In this document: positions 8,380 to 17,313 of the stretch, one piece after another | Position numbering within the stretch: position 1 is the stretch's first letter | Layout: every line of letters starts with the position of its first letter | Assembly: GCF_004295485.1 (NCBI RefSeq) | Contig: NZ_CP036164.1 | Span: forward strand, 2,666,001 to 2,730,000 | Reading direction: 5' to 3' | DNA length: 64,000 bases | Source: Janibacter limosus | Lineage (GTDB): Bacteria; Actinomycetota; Actinomycetes; Actinomycetales; Dermatophilaceae | Position numbers and translations under genes: made by a program | Notes under the pieces: model-generated | Told to the model about the DNA's origin: nothing | Seen by the model: only the letters and a program-made list of their open reading frames with translations | Database searches by the model: none

Positions 8380-9348
8380 TCACTGGGCGTAGCTGTGCAT
8401 GCCGATGAAGTAGAAGTTCACGACCGTGTAGTTGATGATGATGCACACGAAGCCCGCGATGGCGATCCAGTTCGCCGTGCGACGTGGGGTGTTCTTCGTC
8501 GCGCGGGCGTGCAGGTAGGCGGCGTAGACCGTCCAGATGACGAAGGTCCACACCTCCTTGGGGTCCCAGGTCCAGTACGCGCCCCAGGCCTCGCGGGCCC
8601 AGATGGCGCCGGCGATGAGGGTGAAGGTCCACAGCGGGAAGCCGATGATGTGCAGGGAGTAGGAGAACCTCTCCAGCGCCGGAGCTGACGGCAGCTTGCG
8701 CCAGAACCGCTCGCCACCGACCTCGCGGTCGCTGAGCAGGTAGAGCCCGCTGACGATGGCGCCGACGGTGAGGACACCGACGGCGAGGGTGGCGACGGTC
8801 ACGTGGATCGGCAGCCAGTAGGACTGCAGCGAGGGCACGACCTCGTCGGCCTCGACGTACCAGGAGGTCGAGGCGATCATGAGCAGCAGCACCACGAAGG
8901 CCGTGACGAAGACCCCGAGCCAGCGCAGGTCACGCCGCGACTTGGCCACGCTGAACGTCGCCATGGCGAAGAAGGCTGCGCCGATGCTGAACTCGAAGAG
9001 GTTGCCCAGGGGGAATCGGTCCACCGCGAACCCCCGCAGCGCGAACGACAGCAGCAGGAACCCCGCACCGAGCCACGAGAGGGAGCCGGCGACACCGGCG
9101 GCCTTGCGCGCCCGCATCGGGGTCTCCACAGCGGTCGCGGTGCCGGTCTCGGCGGGTGCGTCGCCCCCTTCGTCCGTGGCAGGAGCGCCCACAGCAGCAG
9201 GGACTTTGGCTGCCACCTCGTCGCGCTCGCGCACCGGCACCGCCTGCGCGAGGTACAGGGCGTAGCCGAGCATCGCCACGGTGATCACCAGCGCGGCCGC
9301 GGCCAGCGAGTAGTTGGCGTACTGGGCCAGCATCGCGTTCGTCATCAT
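8380..9348 (-). CDS. ccsB: Cytochrome c biogenesis protein CcsB (CcsA/ResC type)
   Basis: 322-residue haem-handling subunit of the System II cytochrome c synthase. The tryptophan-rich haem-binding WWD-type region appears as AREAWGAYWTWDPKEVWTF, and conserved histidines flank it in LHIIGFP and IHVTVA. About eight membrane helices are visible, with an extra acidic loop near residues 35-75. Its ATG overlaps the resB stop as ATGA (9348-9345), so translation is coupled. The partner ResB is directly upstream in the operon; ccdA, normally third in this set, is missing. Confidence 0.93.
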   Translation of the reverse strand: MMTNAMLAQYANYSLAAAALVITVAMLGYALYLAQAVPVRERDEVAAKVPAAVGAPATDEGGDAPAETGTATAVETPMRARKAAGVAGSLSWLGAGFLLLSFALRGFAVDRFPLGNLFEFSIGAAFFAMATFSVAKSRRDLRWLGVFVTAFVVLLLMIASTSWYVEADEVVPSLQSYWLPIHVTVATLAVGVLTVGAIVSGLYLLSDREVGGERFWRKLPSAPALERFSYSLHIIGFPLWTFTLIAGAIWAREAWGAYWTWDPKEVWTFVIWTVYAAYLHARATKNTPRRTANWIAIAGFVCIIINYTVVNFYFIGMHSYAQ

Positions 9349-10907
9349 GTCCTCGATTCTCCCACGAGCTCGTCGCGGATCTCCTGGACCACCCCGAGGA
9401 TGCCCTCGTCGTCGTCCTTGCTCATGCCAGCGACCTCCACCCGCACGACCTCGCCCACCTGGACGAGACGCACGAAGACGCGGCGGCGCTTGATGGTCAG
9501 GGTCGTGATCAGGCCAGCCAGCGCAGCGAGCGCCGACCACAGGGTCAGGCCCTTGCCGGGGTCGTGGCGCACCGAGAAGCCCGCGTATCGCTCGATGCCG
9601 TCGAAGGTGATCGTGCCCATGCCGTCGGGCAGCGTGGCGCCCTCGCCGGGCTGCAGCCACAACCGCAGCGCGTCCTTGCCGTCCTTGGTCTCGACCTTCT
9701 TCATCGACGCGGTGTCGAGGGTGAAGACGGACTGCGGACGGCCGTTCGGGTAGAGCTCGCCGGTGTACATGCTCATCGCGAGCGCCGGGCTCCTGGTGTC
9801 CGGGAAGACCGAGATCGGCCCCTGGTCGGGGTCGATGTAGGCGGTGGGGAGGAAGAGCCCGACGAAGCCGAACTGCTCCTTGGCCGCCCCGACCTTGATC
9901 GCGCCGGTCGAGCGGTAGTTGCCGTCCTGCGCGAGGAAGGCGGTGGCCCCCTGGTAGAGGACCTCGCCCTCCTTGTCCTTGACCGTGACGACCGGGGCGT
10001 ACCCGTTGCCCAGGAGGAAGACCGTCGCGCCCTTCATCTCCAGGGGGTGGTTGACCTTGATGCTGTCGGTGAAGGAGTTGCCGTCGGCCTCGGTCACGTC
10101 GACGAGGGCCTCGAAGTCCCGCGGCTGGCCGAAGGTCGTCGCGCCGGGCTTGCGGTCGTTGAAGTCGGCGCTCATCTTCTTCACGTCGATGGCGAAGGGG
10201 GACATCGAGGACGCGTCGACGAAGGGCCCCGGGGCGAAGGTGTCGTAGCGGGTCACCGTGCTCACGAAGGACTCCCCGGAGGGCACGATGATGTCGGCCT
10301 TCCAGCCCCACAGGTAGCCGACCGCGATCCCGATGATCAGGGTGACGAGGGCGGTGTGGAAGACGAGGTTGCCGGTCTCCTTGAGGTATCCCTTCTCCGC
10401 CGACACCGACGCGTCGTCGTGGCTGGCGACGCGGTAGCGGCGGCGGCGCAGCACCGCGGTGGCCGCTGCGCGCACCTCGGCGAGGTCCCCGTCGACCTCG
10501 CCGTCGGCGTGCGCCTCGAGCCGGGCGAGCCGCTTGGGCGCGCGAGGGGGCTTGCTGCGCAAGGCCTTCCAGTGCACCGCGGTGCGCGGCAGGATGCAGC
10601 CGATGAGCGAGATGAAGAGCAGCAGGTAGATCGCGGAGAACCAGGGCGAGGAGTAGACCTCGAAGGCCCCGAGCTTGTCGAGCGTCGGCCCGGTGGTCTC
10701 GTGCCGGGCGATCCAGTCGGCCGTGCGCGCCGGGTCCTGGCTGCGCTGGGGGAAGACGGAGCCGGGCACCGCGCCGATCGCGAGCAGCAGCAGAAGGAAG
10801 AGCGCGGTGCGCATGCTGGTCAGCTGTCGCCAGCCCCACCGCAGGTAGCCGATCGGCCCGAGCTTGGGCTGGGTGACGTCGGGCGCGGGCCGGGTGGTGC
10901 GGGCCAT
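9345..10907 (-). CDS. resB: Cytochrome c biogenesis protein ResB
   Basis: 520-residue ResB, the large periplasm-facing subunit that forms the System II holocytochrome c synthase with CcsB. Three N-terminal membrane segments are visible (RTALFLLLLLAIGAVPGSVFP is the first), then a long extracytoplasmic domain, and a final helix (LTLWSALAALAGLITTL) before a cytoplasmic tail. The ATG at 10907 overlaps the preceding short frame's stop as TGATG and has AAGGAG about 10 nt upstream inside that frame. A GTG at 10910 is possible but less likely. Confidence 0.92.
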   Translation of the reverse strand: MARTTRPAPDVTQPKLGPIGYLRWGWRQLTSMRTALFLLLLLAIGAVPGSVFPQRSQDPARTADWIARHETTGPTLDKLGAFEVYSSPWFSAIYLLLFISLIGCILPRTAVHWKALRSKPPRAPKRLARLEAHADGEVDGDLAEVRAAATAVLRRRRYRVASHDDASVSAEKGYLKETGNLVFHTALVTLIIGIAVGYLWGWKADIIVPSGESFVSTVTRYDTFAPGPFVDASSMSPFAIDVKKMSADFNDRKPGATTFGQPRDFEALVDVTEADGNSFTDSIKVNHPLEMKGATVFLLGNGYAPVVTVKDKEGEVLYQGATAFLAQDGNYRSTGAIKVGAAKEQFGFVGLFLPTAYIDPDQGPISVFPDTRSPALAMSMYTGELYPNGRPQSVFTLDTASMKKVETKDGKDALRLWLQPGEGATLPDGMGTITFDGIERYAGFSVRHDPGKGLTLWSALAALAGLITTLTIKRRRVFVRLVQVGEVVRVEVAGMSKDDDEGILGVVQEIRDELVGESRT

Positions 10908-11020
10908 CACAAGAACAGCTCCTTGTCGTTGGGGAGGGGGACGAGCGGCAGTGCCCCAGCACTGATCTGGTCGCTCAGCGAGGACGAGGCCGCGGTGAGC
11001 GAGGTGAGGGCCGCCGTCAT
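10907..11020 (-). pseudogene. ccdA: ccdA collapsed by internal deletion (37-codon remnant)
   Basis: Between tlpA and resB, where the thiol-disulfide transporter gene ccdA lies in actinobacterial System II clusters (as in Mycobacterium tuberculosis Rv0526-Rv0529), there is only a 37-codon frame. It starts in an ATGA overlap with tlpA and ends in a TGATG overlap with resB. The first part (…SDQISAGALPLV) resembles the stretch before the first CcdA helix; then the frame jumps to PLPNDKELFL and stops. All membrane helices and the two essential cysteines are absent. This looks like an in-frame deletion that preserved coupling. Without CcdA the thioredoxin-like TlpA would need another reductant. Confidence 0.65.
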
Positions 11021-11607
11021 CCGGCTTCTGCCAGCGTGTCCTCGACCGCGCCCACGAGCGTCGAGGTCGTCACCGGTCCCAGGACGACGGCAGCGATCCG
11101 ACCCTCACGGTCGAGCACGGCCGTGGAGGGCTGGGTGGTCATCTTGCCCTGCATCGCGATCGCGGTCCGGCCCGACTTGTCGTAGACGGAGGGCCAGGTG
11201 AAGCCCCACTCCTTGCCCTGCGCCAGGCCGGTCGCCTTGGAGGACTCGCGGTAGTTGATGCCGACGAACTCGACGTCATCCCCCTTCGTCTTCTCGTAGG
11301 CCTCGACGAGGTGCGGGGCCTCCTTGGCGCACGGACCGCACCAGCTGGCCCAGAGGTTGACCACGACGACCTGGCCGCGCTCGTCGGCGCTGTCCCAGGT
11401 CTTGCCGTCGATGGTCTCCCCCGCCAGCTCCACGGGCGCGCCACGGTCCTGCGGCGCGAAGAGGGTCATCGACCCGTCGCCGTTGCGCGAGCCGACCTCC
11501 TTGGCGGCCTTCTCGGAGGCGGACTCGCCACAGGCGGACAGCCCCCCGACGAGCGCGAGGGCGCTCACCGAGGCGACGAGGGCGGAGGTCAGGCGGCGGG
11601 TCTTCAT
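11017..11607 (-). CDS. tlpA: TlpA/ResA-family thiol-disulfide oxidoreductase lipoprotein
   Basis: 196-residue thioredoxin-fold lipoprotein. A signal peptide ends in the lipobox LSAC with the modified cysteine at residue 26, and the redox site WCGPC lies at C90/C93 within VVNLWASWCGPC. A cis-Pro region (TTQPSTAVLD) follows. It would reduce the haem-binding cysteines of apocytochrome c outside the membrane and normally receives electrons from CcdA. It lies 9 nt after the histidine phosphatase gene and before resB and ccsB, the conserved actinobacterial order. Confidence 0.92.
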   Translation of the reverse strand: MKTRRLTSALVASVSALALVGGLSACGESASEKAAKEVGSRNGDGSMTLFAPQDRGAPVELAGETIDGKTWDSADERGQVVVVNLWASWCGPCAKEAPHLVEAYEKTKGDDVEFVGINYRESSKATGLAQGKEWGFTWPSVYDKSGRTAIAMQGKMTTQPSTAVLDREGRIAAVVLGPVTTSTLVGAVEDTLAEAG

Positions 11608-11616
11608 CGAAGGGTG

Positions 11617-12393
11617 TCAGGCTCCAGGGATCGTGGCGGCCTGCGCGTAGAGGTGCGCGGCGGGCTCGCTGTAGGTGACGTCGGTGATCTCGTCGCCGGT
11701 GAAGGTCACCGACGTGAGGGAGGCGAGGTTGCACTCCCGCTTGCGCGGGTCGTGCCACAGGTTGCGGTGCTCGAGGACGCTGCGGATGGTCCAGATCGGC
11801 AGCTGGTGGCTGACGATGAGCACCTCGTGGCCGCGGGCGTGGTCTCGGGCGTCCTCGATGGCAGCCATCATCCGCTTGCCGATGGCCCGGTAGGGCTCGC
11901 CCCAGGTGGGCTTGGTCGGGTCACGCAGCCACCACCAGCGACGCGGGTCGAGCAGGAGGCGCTTGCGGAATCGGCGGCCCTCGAACTTGTTGCCCGCCTC
12001 GATGACCCGGGGGTCGACGACGGCGGTCAGTCCGTGGCGGGCGAGCGTCGGGGCTGCGGTCTCGGCGGTGCGCTCGAGCGGGCTGTGCACGACGAGCGCC
12101 AGGTCGGCCTCGGCGAGGCGCTCGGCGACGACCTCGGCCATCTCGCGACCGAGGGCCGACAGGTGGTAGTCGGGGAGGCGGCCGTAGAGGACCTTGTCGG
12201 GGTTGTCGACCTCGCCGTGACGCAGCAGGTGCACGACGGTGCGCTCGCTGCCGGGACGGGCACCGTGCTCGGCGTGGGCCTCCCGGGCTCCTTCTGCGGC
12301 CTCGCTGGCGGCTCCTGCGGCCTGGGCTGCGGTCTCCGGGGACTCTGTGTCGACGGGCAGGTCGGTGCCTGAGTCGGGCAGCGGCTCGGTCAT
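11617..12393 (-). CDS. Histidine phosphatase family protein
   Basis: 258-residue phosphoglycerate-mutase-like protein with the catalytic LLRHGE motif (R58, H59), the second-shell segment VHSPLERTAET and the distal EVLIVSHQLP histidine. An Ala/Glu-rich N-terminal extension of about 50 residues is unlike the core family and is probably disordered. The homologue in M. tuberculosis (Rv0525) also precedes the cytochrome c genes, so the linkage is conserved, but the substrate is unknown. GACAAT at 12401-12406 (minus strand) ends 7 nt before the ATG, suggesting a leaderless operon start. Confidence 0.88.
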   Translation of the reverse strand: MTEPLPDSGTDLPVDTESPETAAQAAGAASEAAEGAREAHAEHGARPGSERTVVHLLRHGEVDNPDKVLYGRLPDYHLSALGREMAEVVAERLAEADLALVVHSPLERTAETAAPTLARHGLTAVVDPRVIEAGNKFEGRRFRKRLLLDPRRWWWLRDPTKPTWGEPYRAIGKRMMAAIEDARDHARGHEVLIVSHQLPIWTIRSVLEHRNLWHDPRKRECNLASLTSVTFTGDEITDVTYSEPAAHLYAQAATIPGA

Positions 12394-12411
12394 GGCCGGG
12401 ATTGTCCCACC

Positions 12412-13248
12412 TCAGTCTGAGAGGGACATGCGGTGGGCCACCACGGCGTCGTAGAGGGCCTTCTTGCCGTGCCCGGTGGACGTGGCCACCGCGGCGCAGA
12501 CGTCCTTGAGCCGGGCGCCGCGGTCCTTGCGGGCCAGCACCTCGGCCACGGCGTCCTCGAGGGAGACGCTCCTCTCCTCGGCCCCGCCGACGACGATGGT
12601 GATCTCGCCCTTGACCCCCTCTGCGGCCCACTCGGCGAGCTCGGCGAGACCGCCGCGGCGGACCTCCTCGTAGGTCTTGGTCAGCTCGCGGCAGACGGCG
12701 GCCTCACGGTCGGCCCCCAGTACCTCGGCCATGATCTCCAGGGAGGCGGCGATGCGGTGGGGCGCCTCGAAGAAGACCATCGTGCGCCTCTCCGACGCGA
12801 CCTCCTGCAGGACCGAGCGCCGCTCCCCCGCCTTGCGCGGGAGGAAGCCCTCGAAGCAGAAGCGGTCGACCGGCAGCCCCGAGACGGCCAGTGCCATCAG
12901 CACCGCGCTCGGGCCGGGGACGCAGGTGACGACCTGGTCGGCGTCGATGCAGGCCCGCACGAAGCGGTAGCCCGGGTCGGACACCGAGGGCATCCCGGCG
13001 TCGGTGACGAGGACGACCCGCTGCCCCTCGCGCACCAGCTCGAGCAGCTCGGCGGTCTTGGTCGCCTCGTTGTGCTCGTGGTAGCTCACGACGCGCGGCG
13101 GCAGGTCGACACCGATCCGGGCGGCGAGGCCGCGCAGGCGCCGGGTGTCCTCCGCGGCGATGACGTCCGCCCCGGCGAGCTCCTCGCGCAGACGCGGGCT
13201 GGCGTCGCGCGGATCGCCGATGGGTGTGGCTGCGAGGACGAGAGGCAT
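12412..13248 (-). CDS. rsmI: 16S rRNA (cytidine(1402)-2'-O)-methyltransferase RsmI
   Basis: 278-residue SAM-dependent tetrapyrrole-methylase-fold enzyme that 2'-O-methylates C1402 in the ribosomal decoding centre. Diagnostic stretches are LAATPIGDPRDASPRLREEL, IAAEDTRR, VSYHEHNE, LVTDAGMPSVSDPGY and GPSAVLMALAVSGLP, followed by the C-terminal TYEEVRRG and GEITIVVGG. The ATG at 13248 begins the conserved MPLVLAATPIGD. It is divergent from the mannosyltransferase gene, an arrangement common in actinobacteria (M. tuberculosis Rv1003-Rv1002c). Confidence 0.95.
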   Translation of the reverse strand: MPLVLAATPIGDPRDASPRLREELAGADVIAAEDTRRLRGLAARIGVDLPPRVVSYHEHNEATKTAELLELVREGQRVVLVTDAGMPSVSDPGYRFVRACIDADQVVTCVPGPSAVLMALAVSGLPVDRFCFEGFLPRKAGERRSVLQEVASERRTMVFFEAPHRIAASLEIMAEVLGADREAAVCRELTKTYEEVRRGGLAELAEWAAEGVKGEITIVVGGAEERSVSLEDAVAEVLARKDRGARLKDVCAAVATSTGHGKKALYDAVVAHRMSLSD

Positions 13249-13308
13249 GCGGGCATCATCCCAGCACCGCGCCACGAGGGGGCGCTCCCCTCGCCTACGA
13301 TGGCGCGC

Positions 13309-14859
13309 ATGGACAGGGGGCAGCAGCTGCGTGAGCGCCTGCTCGGGTTCCGTCCCACCGACGTCCTGTGGGGCTGGGCCGGCCCCCTCCTCTTCGCCGC
13401 GATCGGCGGGATCCTGCGTTTCTGGTCCCTGGGCCGTCCCCACCAGCTGGTCTTCGACGAGACCTACTACGTCAAGCAGGGCGTCTCGATGCTCGACTAC
13501 GGCGTCGAGCAGCGGTGGAACGGCGACGGCGAGAAGGTCGACCCGCTCTTCACCCAGGGCACGACGGCGATCTTCAACGCCACCGAGGGCGACATGGTCG
13601 TCCACCCGCCGGTCGGCAAGTGGATCATCGCCTTCGGCGAGTGGGTCTTCGGGCCGACGTCCAGCTTCGGCTGGCGCTTCTCGGTGGCCCTGCTGGGCAC
13701 CCTCTCGATCCTCATGGTCGGCCGGATCGCGCGGCGCCTCTTCGGGTCCAGCTGGCTCGGGGCGGTTGCGGCCTTCCTGATGGCCTTCGAGGGGCACCAC
13801 TTCGTCCAGTCGCGCACGGGCCTGCTCGACATCATCCTGATGTTCTTCGCCCTGGCGGCCTTCGGGGCGCTGCTCATCGACCGGGACTGGTCGCGAGCAC
13901 GCCTGGCGGAGAGAGCCGCTCGGCTTCCTTCGAGCTTCCGCACGGGGCCGATGCTGTGGTGGCGGCCGTGGCGCCTCGTCGCCGCGCTCTCGCTGGGTCT
14001 GGCCTGCGGCACGAAGTGGTCCGGTCTGTACTTCTTCGCCGCCTTCGGCCTGATGACCGTCTTCTGGGACATCGGTGCACGAAGGGCGGCGGGCGCCCGG
14101 CACTGGATCGTCGCGGGCATCGGCAAGGACGGGGTCTGGGCGGGCCTGTCGATGACCGTCGTGGTCCTCGCGACCTACCTCGCCTCGTGGGTCGGCTGGT
14201 TCGCCACCCGCACCGGGTACAACCGCACCTGGGCCGCCGACAACCCGGGCGAGGGCGTGCAGTGGCTACCCCCCGCCCTTCGCTCGCTGTGGCAGTACCA
14301 CGTGCAGGTCCTGGACTTCCACGACAACCTGACGTCACCGCACACCTACCAGTCCAACCCCTGGTCGTGGATGATCCAGTCCCGGCCGACCTCGTTCTTC
14401 TACGAGTCACCCACACAGGGCATGACCGGCTGTGAGGTCGAGAAGTGCTCCAAGGCGATCAGCTCTCTCGGCTCGGTCTCCATCTGGTGGTTGGCGACCG
14501 CCGCCCTCTTCTTCCTCGCCTACCACTGGGCCTTCAAACGGGACTGGCGCGCCGGGGCGGTCCTCGCCGGGTTCGTCGGCGGCTGGCTGCCGTGGTTCTT
14601 CCTCCAGCACCGCACGATCTTCACCTTCTACACGATCTCCTTCCAGCCCTGGGTCATCCTCGCGGTGGTCTTCGTGCTCGGCCTCGCGCTCGGCCCACCG
14701 GGCGCCGATGCCCGCCGACGCCGCATCGGGCAGCTCGCCGTGGGCATCTACCTGCTCATCGTCCTGGCCAACTTCGCCTTCTTCTGGCCGATCTGGACCG
14801 CCCAGGTCATCCCCTACGACCAGTGGCGCTGGCGGATGTGGTTCCCCAGCTGGGTGTGA
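13309..14859 (+). CDS. pmt: Protein O-mannosyltransferase (dolichyl-phosphate-mannose--protein type, GT39)
   Basis: 516-residue polytopic GT39 enzyme that transfers mannose from polyprenyl-phosphate-mannose to secreted proteins at the membrane. The catalytic FDETYYVKQG acidic pair appears in the first outer loop, the HPPVGKW motif follows, and about eleven hydrophobic segments end in a C-terminal RWRMWFPSWV. Start choice: TACGAT (13296-13301) lies exactly 7 nt before ATG 13309, fitting a leaderless transcript; an in-frame ATG at 13300 sits inside that box. It is divergent from rsmI. Confidence 0.92.
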   Translation: MDRGQQLRERLLGFRPTDVLWGWAGPLLFAAIGGILRFWSLGRPHQLVFDETYYVKQGVSMLDYGVEQRWNGDGEKVDPLFTQGTTAIFNATEGDMVVHPPVGKWIIAFGEWVFGPTSSFGWRFSVALLGTLSILMVGRIARRLFGSSWLGAVAAFLMAFEGHHFVQSRTGLLDIILMFFALAAFGALLIDRDWSRARLAERAARLPSSFRTGPMLWWRPWRLVAALSLGLACGTKWSGLYFFAAFGLMTVFWDIGARRAAGARHWIVAGIGKDGVWAGLSMTVVVLATYLASWVGWFATRTGYNRTWAADNPGEGVQWLPPALRSLWQYHVQVLDFHDNLTSPHTYQSNPWSWMIQSRPTSFFYESPTQGMTGCEVEKCSKAISSLGSVSIWWLATAALFFLAYHWAFKRDWRAGAVLAGFVGGWLPWFFLQHRTIFTFYTISFQPWVILAVVFVLGLALGPPGADARRRRIGQLAVGIYLLIVLANFAFFWPIWTAQVIPYDQWRWRMWFPSWV

Positions 14860-14919
14860 ACCCAGCCGAACTGCCCGGGCGAGCTCGGACTGTCGGGGGC
14901 CCCTCGTACCCTCGAGGCC

Positions 14920-16446
14920 ATGGACTTCCCCCTCGTCGCCGGCCTCCCCCAGCCCGCGGTCATCACATCGAGTGACCTGCGCGCCGGGCTCCGCTGCGAG
15001 TACGGGCTGCTCGTCACGGCCGATGTGCGGCTGGGACGGCGCGAGAGCGTGCCGGCCGAGCCCGACCCGATCCGGGCGCGCTTCGGCGACCTGGGTCGCG
15101 AGCGCGAGCACGAGGTCACCGAGGCCCTGACGCAGGAGGTCGGCGTGGGCGTCGTGCACGCCCACGCGCTGGCTCCCGAGGCCGTCGTCGCGGTCCTGGA
15201 CGACCCGGGCACCCGGCTCGTCCACCAGGCCGCGGTGCGGGGCGCACGCTTCCAGGGACGGGCCGACCACCTGCTGCGCGACGACTCCGGGATGTGGGTC
15301 GTCGCCGAGACCAAGCTGGCCCGGTCCGTCAGGCAGGACGCGCTGGTGCAGGTGGCGGCCTATGCCCAGGCGCTCGAGGACAGCGGGGTGGCCGTCGCTC
15401 CCTTCGTCCGGTTGATCCTGGGCGACGGGTCGGTCGTCGACACACCCCGCGAGGAGATCGCCGGCGACCTGTCCGCGGCCCGGGCCCGGGTGCTTGAGGT
15501 GCTCGACACCCACCAGGGCGAAGGGAGCCCGGTCACCTGGGGCGATGCGCGCTGGCGGGCCTGCCTGCACTGCGACGTCTGCCGCGCCGAGCTGTCCGAG
15601 CGTGGTGACGTCGGGCTGGTCGCAGGGGTGCACTCCTCCACGCGGCGCCTGCTGCTGGAGTCCGGGGTGAGCACGGTCGCTGCGCTCGCGGCCCGGGTCG
15701 ACCCCGTCGAGGGGCTGGACGACACCCGTCTGGCCGTGCTGCGCAGCCAGGCCTCCCTGCAGCTCGTCGAGCCCACGGCCGAGCAGCCCCTGGCCTACGA
15801 GGTCTTCGCCCCCGAGGCCCTCGCGGCGCTGCCCTCCCCCAGCGACGGTGACGTCTTCTTCGACTTCGAGGGCGACCCGATGTGGCGCGGGAGCGGCGAG
15901 GAGGACTTCGGCCTGGAGTACCTCTTCGGGTCCCTCACCGCTGGCGGCGAGTTCGTCCCCTTCTGGGCCCATGACCGCGAGCAGGAGCGCGCGGCGCTCG
16001 TCGGCTTCGTCGACTGGCTGCGCGAGCGGCTGCAGCGCTGGCCCGACCTGCACGTCTTCCACTACTCCGGCTACGAGCGCAGCGCCCTCACCCGGCTGGC
16101 CGCACGGCACGGTGTCCACGAGCAGGAGGTCGCCGACCTGCTCGAGCGCGGTGTCTTCGTCGACCTCTACGCCGCGGTCAAGTCGGCGGTGCGCGTGGGC
16201 AGCCCGTCGTACTCGATCAAGCGGCTGGAGCCGCTCTACATGGGCGATGACCTGCGCGACGCCGACGGCGTGACCGCCGGCGGCGACTCGATCATCGAGT
16301 ACCAGCGCTACCGGGAGGCCGTCGCCGTGGGCGACGAGGCGCAGGCGGCGCTGCGTCTGGAGGACCTGCGCCAGTACAACGAGTACGACTGCCTGTCGAC
16401 GCTGCGCCTGCGCGACTGGTTGCTGGCCCACGCGCACGTATCCTGA
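14920..16446 (+). CDS. TM0106-family RecB-like putative nuclease, short form without helicase
   Basis: 508-residue protein. The N-terminal RecB-like half has ...VVAETKLARSVRQDALVQVAAY and a cysteine cluster (CLHCDVCRAEL). The second half is an RNase H-like exonuclease domain with DVFFDFEGDP, HYSGYE and QYNEYDCLSTLRL. Many actinobacterial relatives continue into a SF1 helicase to well over 1000 residues; here the frame stops after the exonuclease domain, and no helicase reading frame follows. TACCCT (14907-14912) is 7 nt upstream of the ATG. A role in DNA repair is assumed from family features only. Confidence 0.85.
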   Translation: MDFPLVAGLPQPAVITSSDLRAGLRCEYGLLVTADVRLGRRESVPAEPDPIRARFGDLGREREHEVTEALTQEVGVGVVHAHALAPEAVVAVLDDPGTRLVHQAAVRGARFQGRADHLLRDDSGMWVVAETKLARSVRQDALVQVAAYAQALEDSGVAVAPFVRLILGDGSVVDTPREEIAGDLSAARARVLEVLDTHQGEGSPVTWGDARWRACLHCDVCRAELSERGDVGLVAGVHSSTRRLLLESGVSTVAALAARVDPVEGLDDTRLAVLRSQASLQLVEPTAEQPLAYEVFAPEALAALPSPSDGDVFFDFEGDPMWRGSGEEDFGLEYLFGSLTAGGEFVPFWAHDREQERAALVGFVDWLRERLQRWPDLHVFHYSGYERSALTRLAARHGVHEQEVADLLERGVFVDLYAAVKSAVRVGSPSYSIKRLEPLYMGDDLRDADGVTAGGDSIIEYQRYREAVAVGDEAQAALRLEDLRQYNEYDCLSTLRLRDWLLAHAHVS

Positions 16447-16451
16447 GACGC

Positions 16452-17276
16452 GTGCCCACACACCGCCACCTCGCTCCGCGCGACGCCGACCAGGCCCGGC
16501 GCCGACAGGTGGCCGCCGTGCTCGCCGCCGTCGTGCTGGTCGTCGCGATCGCCGTGGGGCTCAAGGGTGCTGGCGCTGCGGAGTCCGAGCAGGGCGAGGC
16601 ACCCGGGGCGCCGAGCCCGGTGGTCGCCACCTCGACCACGTCGGCGGATCTCCCTTCGCCCTCGGCGTCGACCACGACGTCAGCGACCAAGGCCGCTCCC
16701 TCGCCCAAGCACACCTACCGCTCCACCGGGCGCTACCGCACCGTGGGTGCACGTGGCCCGGTCCGCGGGAGCAAGGGCGAGCTGGTCACCTACCGGATCG
16801 AGGTCGAGGAGGGGGCCGGGGTCTCCCCGAGCGGCTTCGCCCGGGCGGTCGACGCCACCCTGCGCAACCCACGGGGCTGGACGGCCCGTGGGCACTGGCG
16901 CTTCCAGCGGGTGGCGACCGCAGACGCCGACCTGACCATCCGCCTGGCCACGCCCGACACGGTCGACGAGCAGTGCGCGGCCGCCGGCGCCAACACTCAC
17001 GGCTACACCTCCTGCCGCGTGGGGCAGTACGTCGTGCTCAACCTGGACCGTTGGCTCGAGGGGGTCCCGCACATCAAGGACCTCGCGCTCTACCGGCACT
17101 ACCTCGTCAACCACGAGGTCGGTCACGGGCTCGGGCAGGGCCACGAGCGCTGCCCGCGCAAGGGCAGTCCGGCTCCCGTCATGGTGCAGCAGACCCTCTC
17201 GCTGCACGGGTGCACCGCCAACGCCTGGCCGCGGTCGGCCGACGGACGGATGATCAGCGGACCACCCGCTCCCTGA
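16452..17276 (+). CDS. DUF3152 secreted/membrane-anchored metzincin-like protein
   Basis: 274-residue protein with one N-terminal membrane anchor (VLAAVVLVVAIAVGL), a Ser/Thr/Pro-rich linker (about residues 45-90) and a C-terminal DUF3152 domain. The domain contains HEVGHGLGQGH (221-231), which fits the zinc-binding metzincin pattern HExxHxxGxxH, plus conserved cysteines. It probably acts outside the membrane; the Ser/Thr-rich linker would be a plausible substrate for the O-mannosyltransferase two genes upstream (inference). TATCCT (16439-16444), inside the previous gene's end, lies 7 nt before the GTG. Confidence 0.85.
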   Translation: MPTHRHLAPRDADQARRRQVAAVLAAVVLVVAIAVGLKGAGAAESEQGEAPGAPSPVVATSTTSADLPSPSASTTTSATKAAPSPKHTYRSTGRYRTVGARGPVRGSKGELVTYRIEVEEGAGVSPSGFARAVDATLRNPRGWTARGHWRFQRVATADADLTIRLATPDTVDEQCAAAGANTHGYTSCRVGQYVVLNLDRWLEGVPHIKDLALYRHYLVNHEVGHGLGQGHERCPRKGSPAPVMVQQTLSLHGCTANAWPRSADGRMISGPPAP

Positions 17277-17313
17277 CCGGCCACGGCCGCTCCCCTGTGC
17301 AAGGCTGGTCCGC

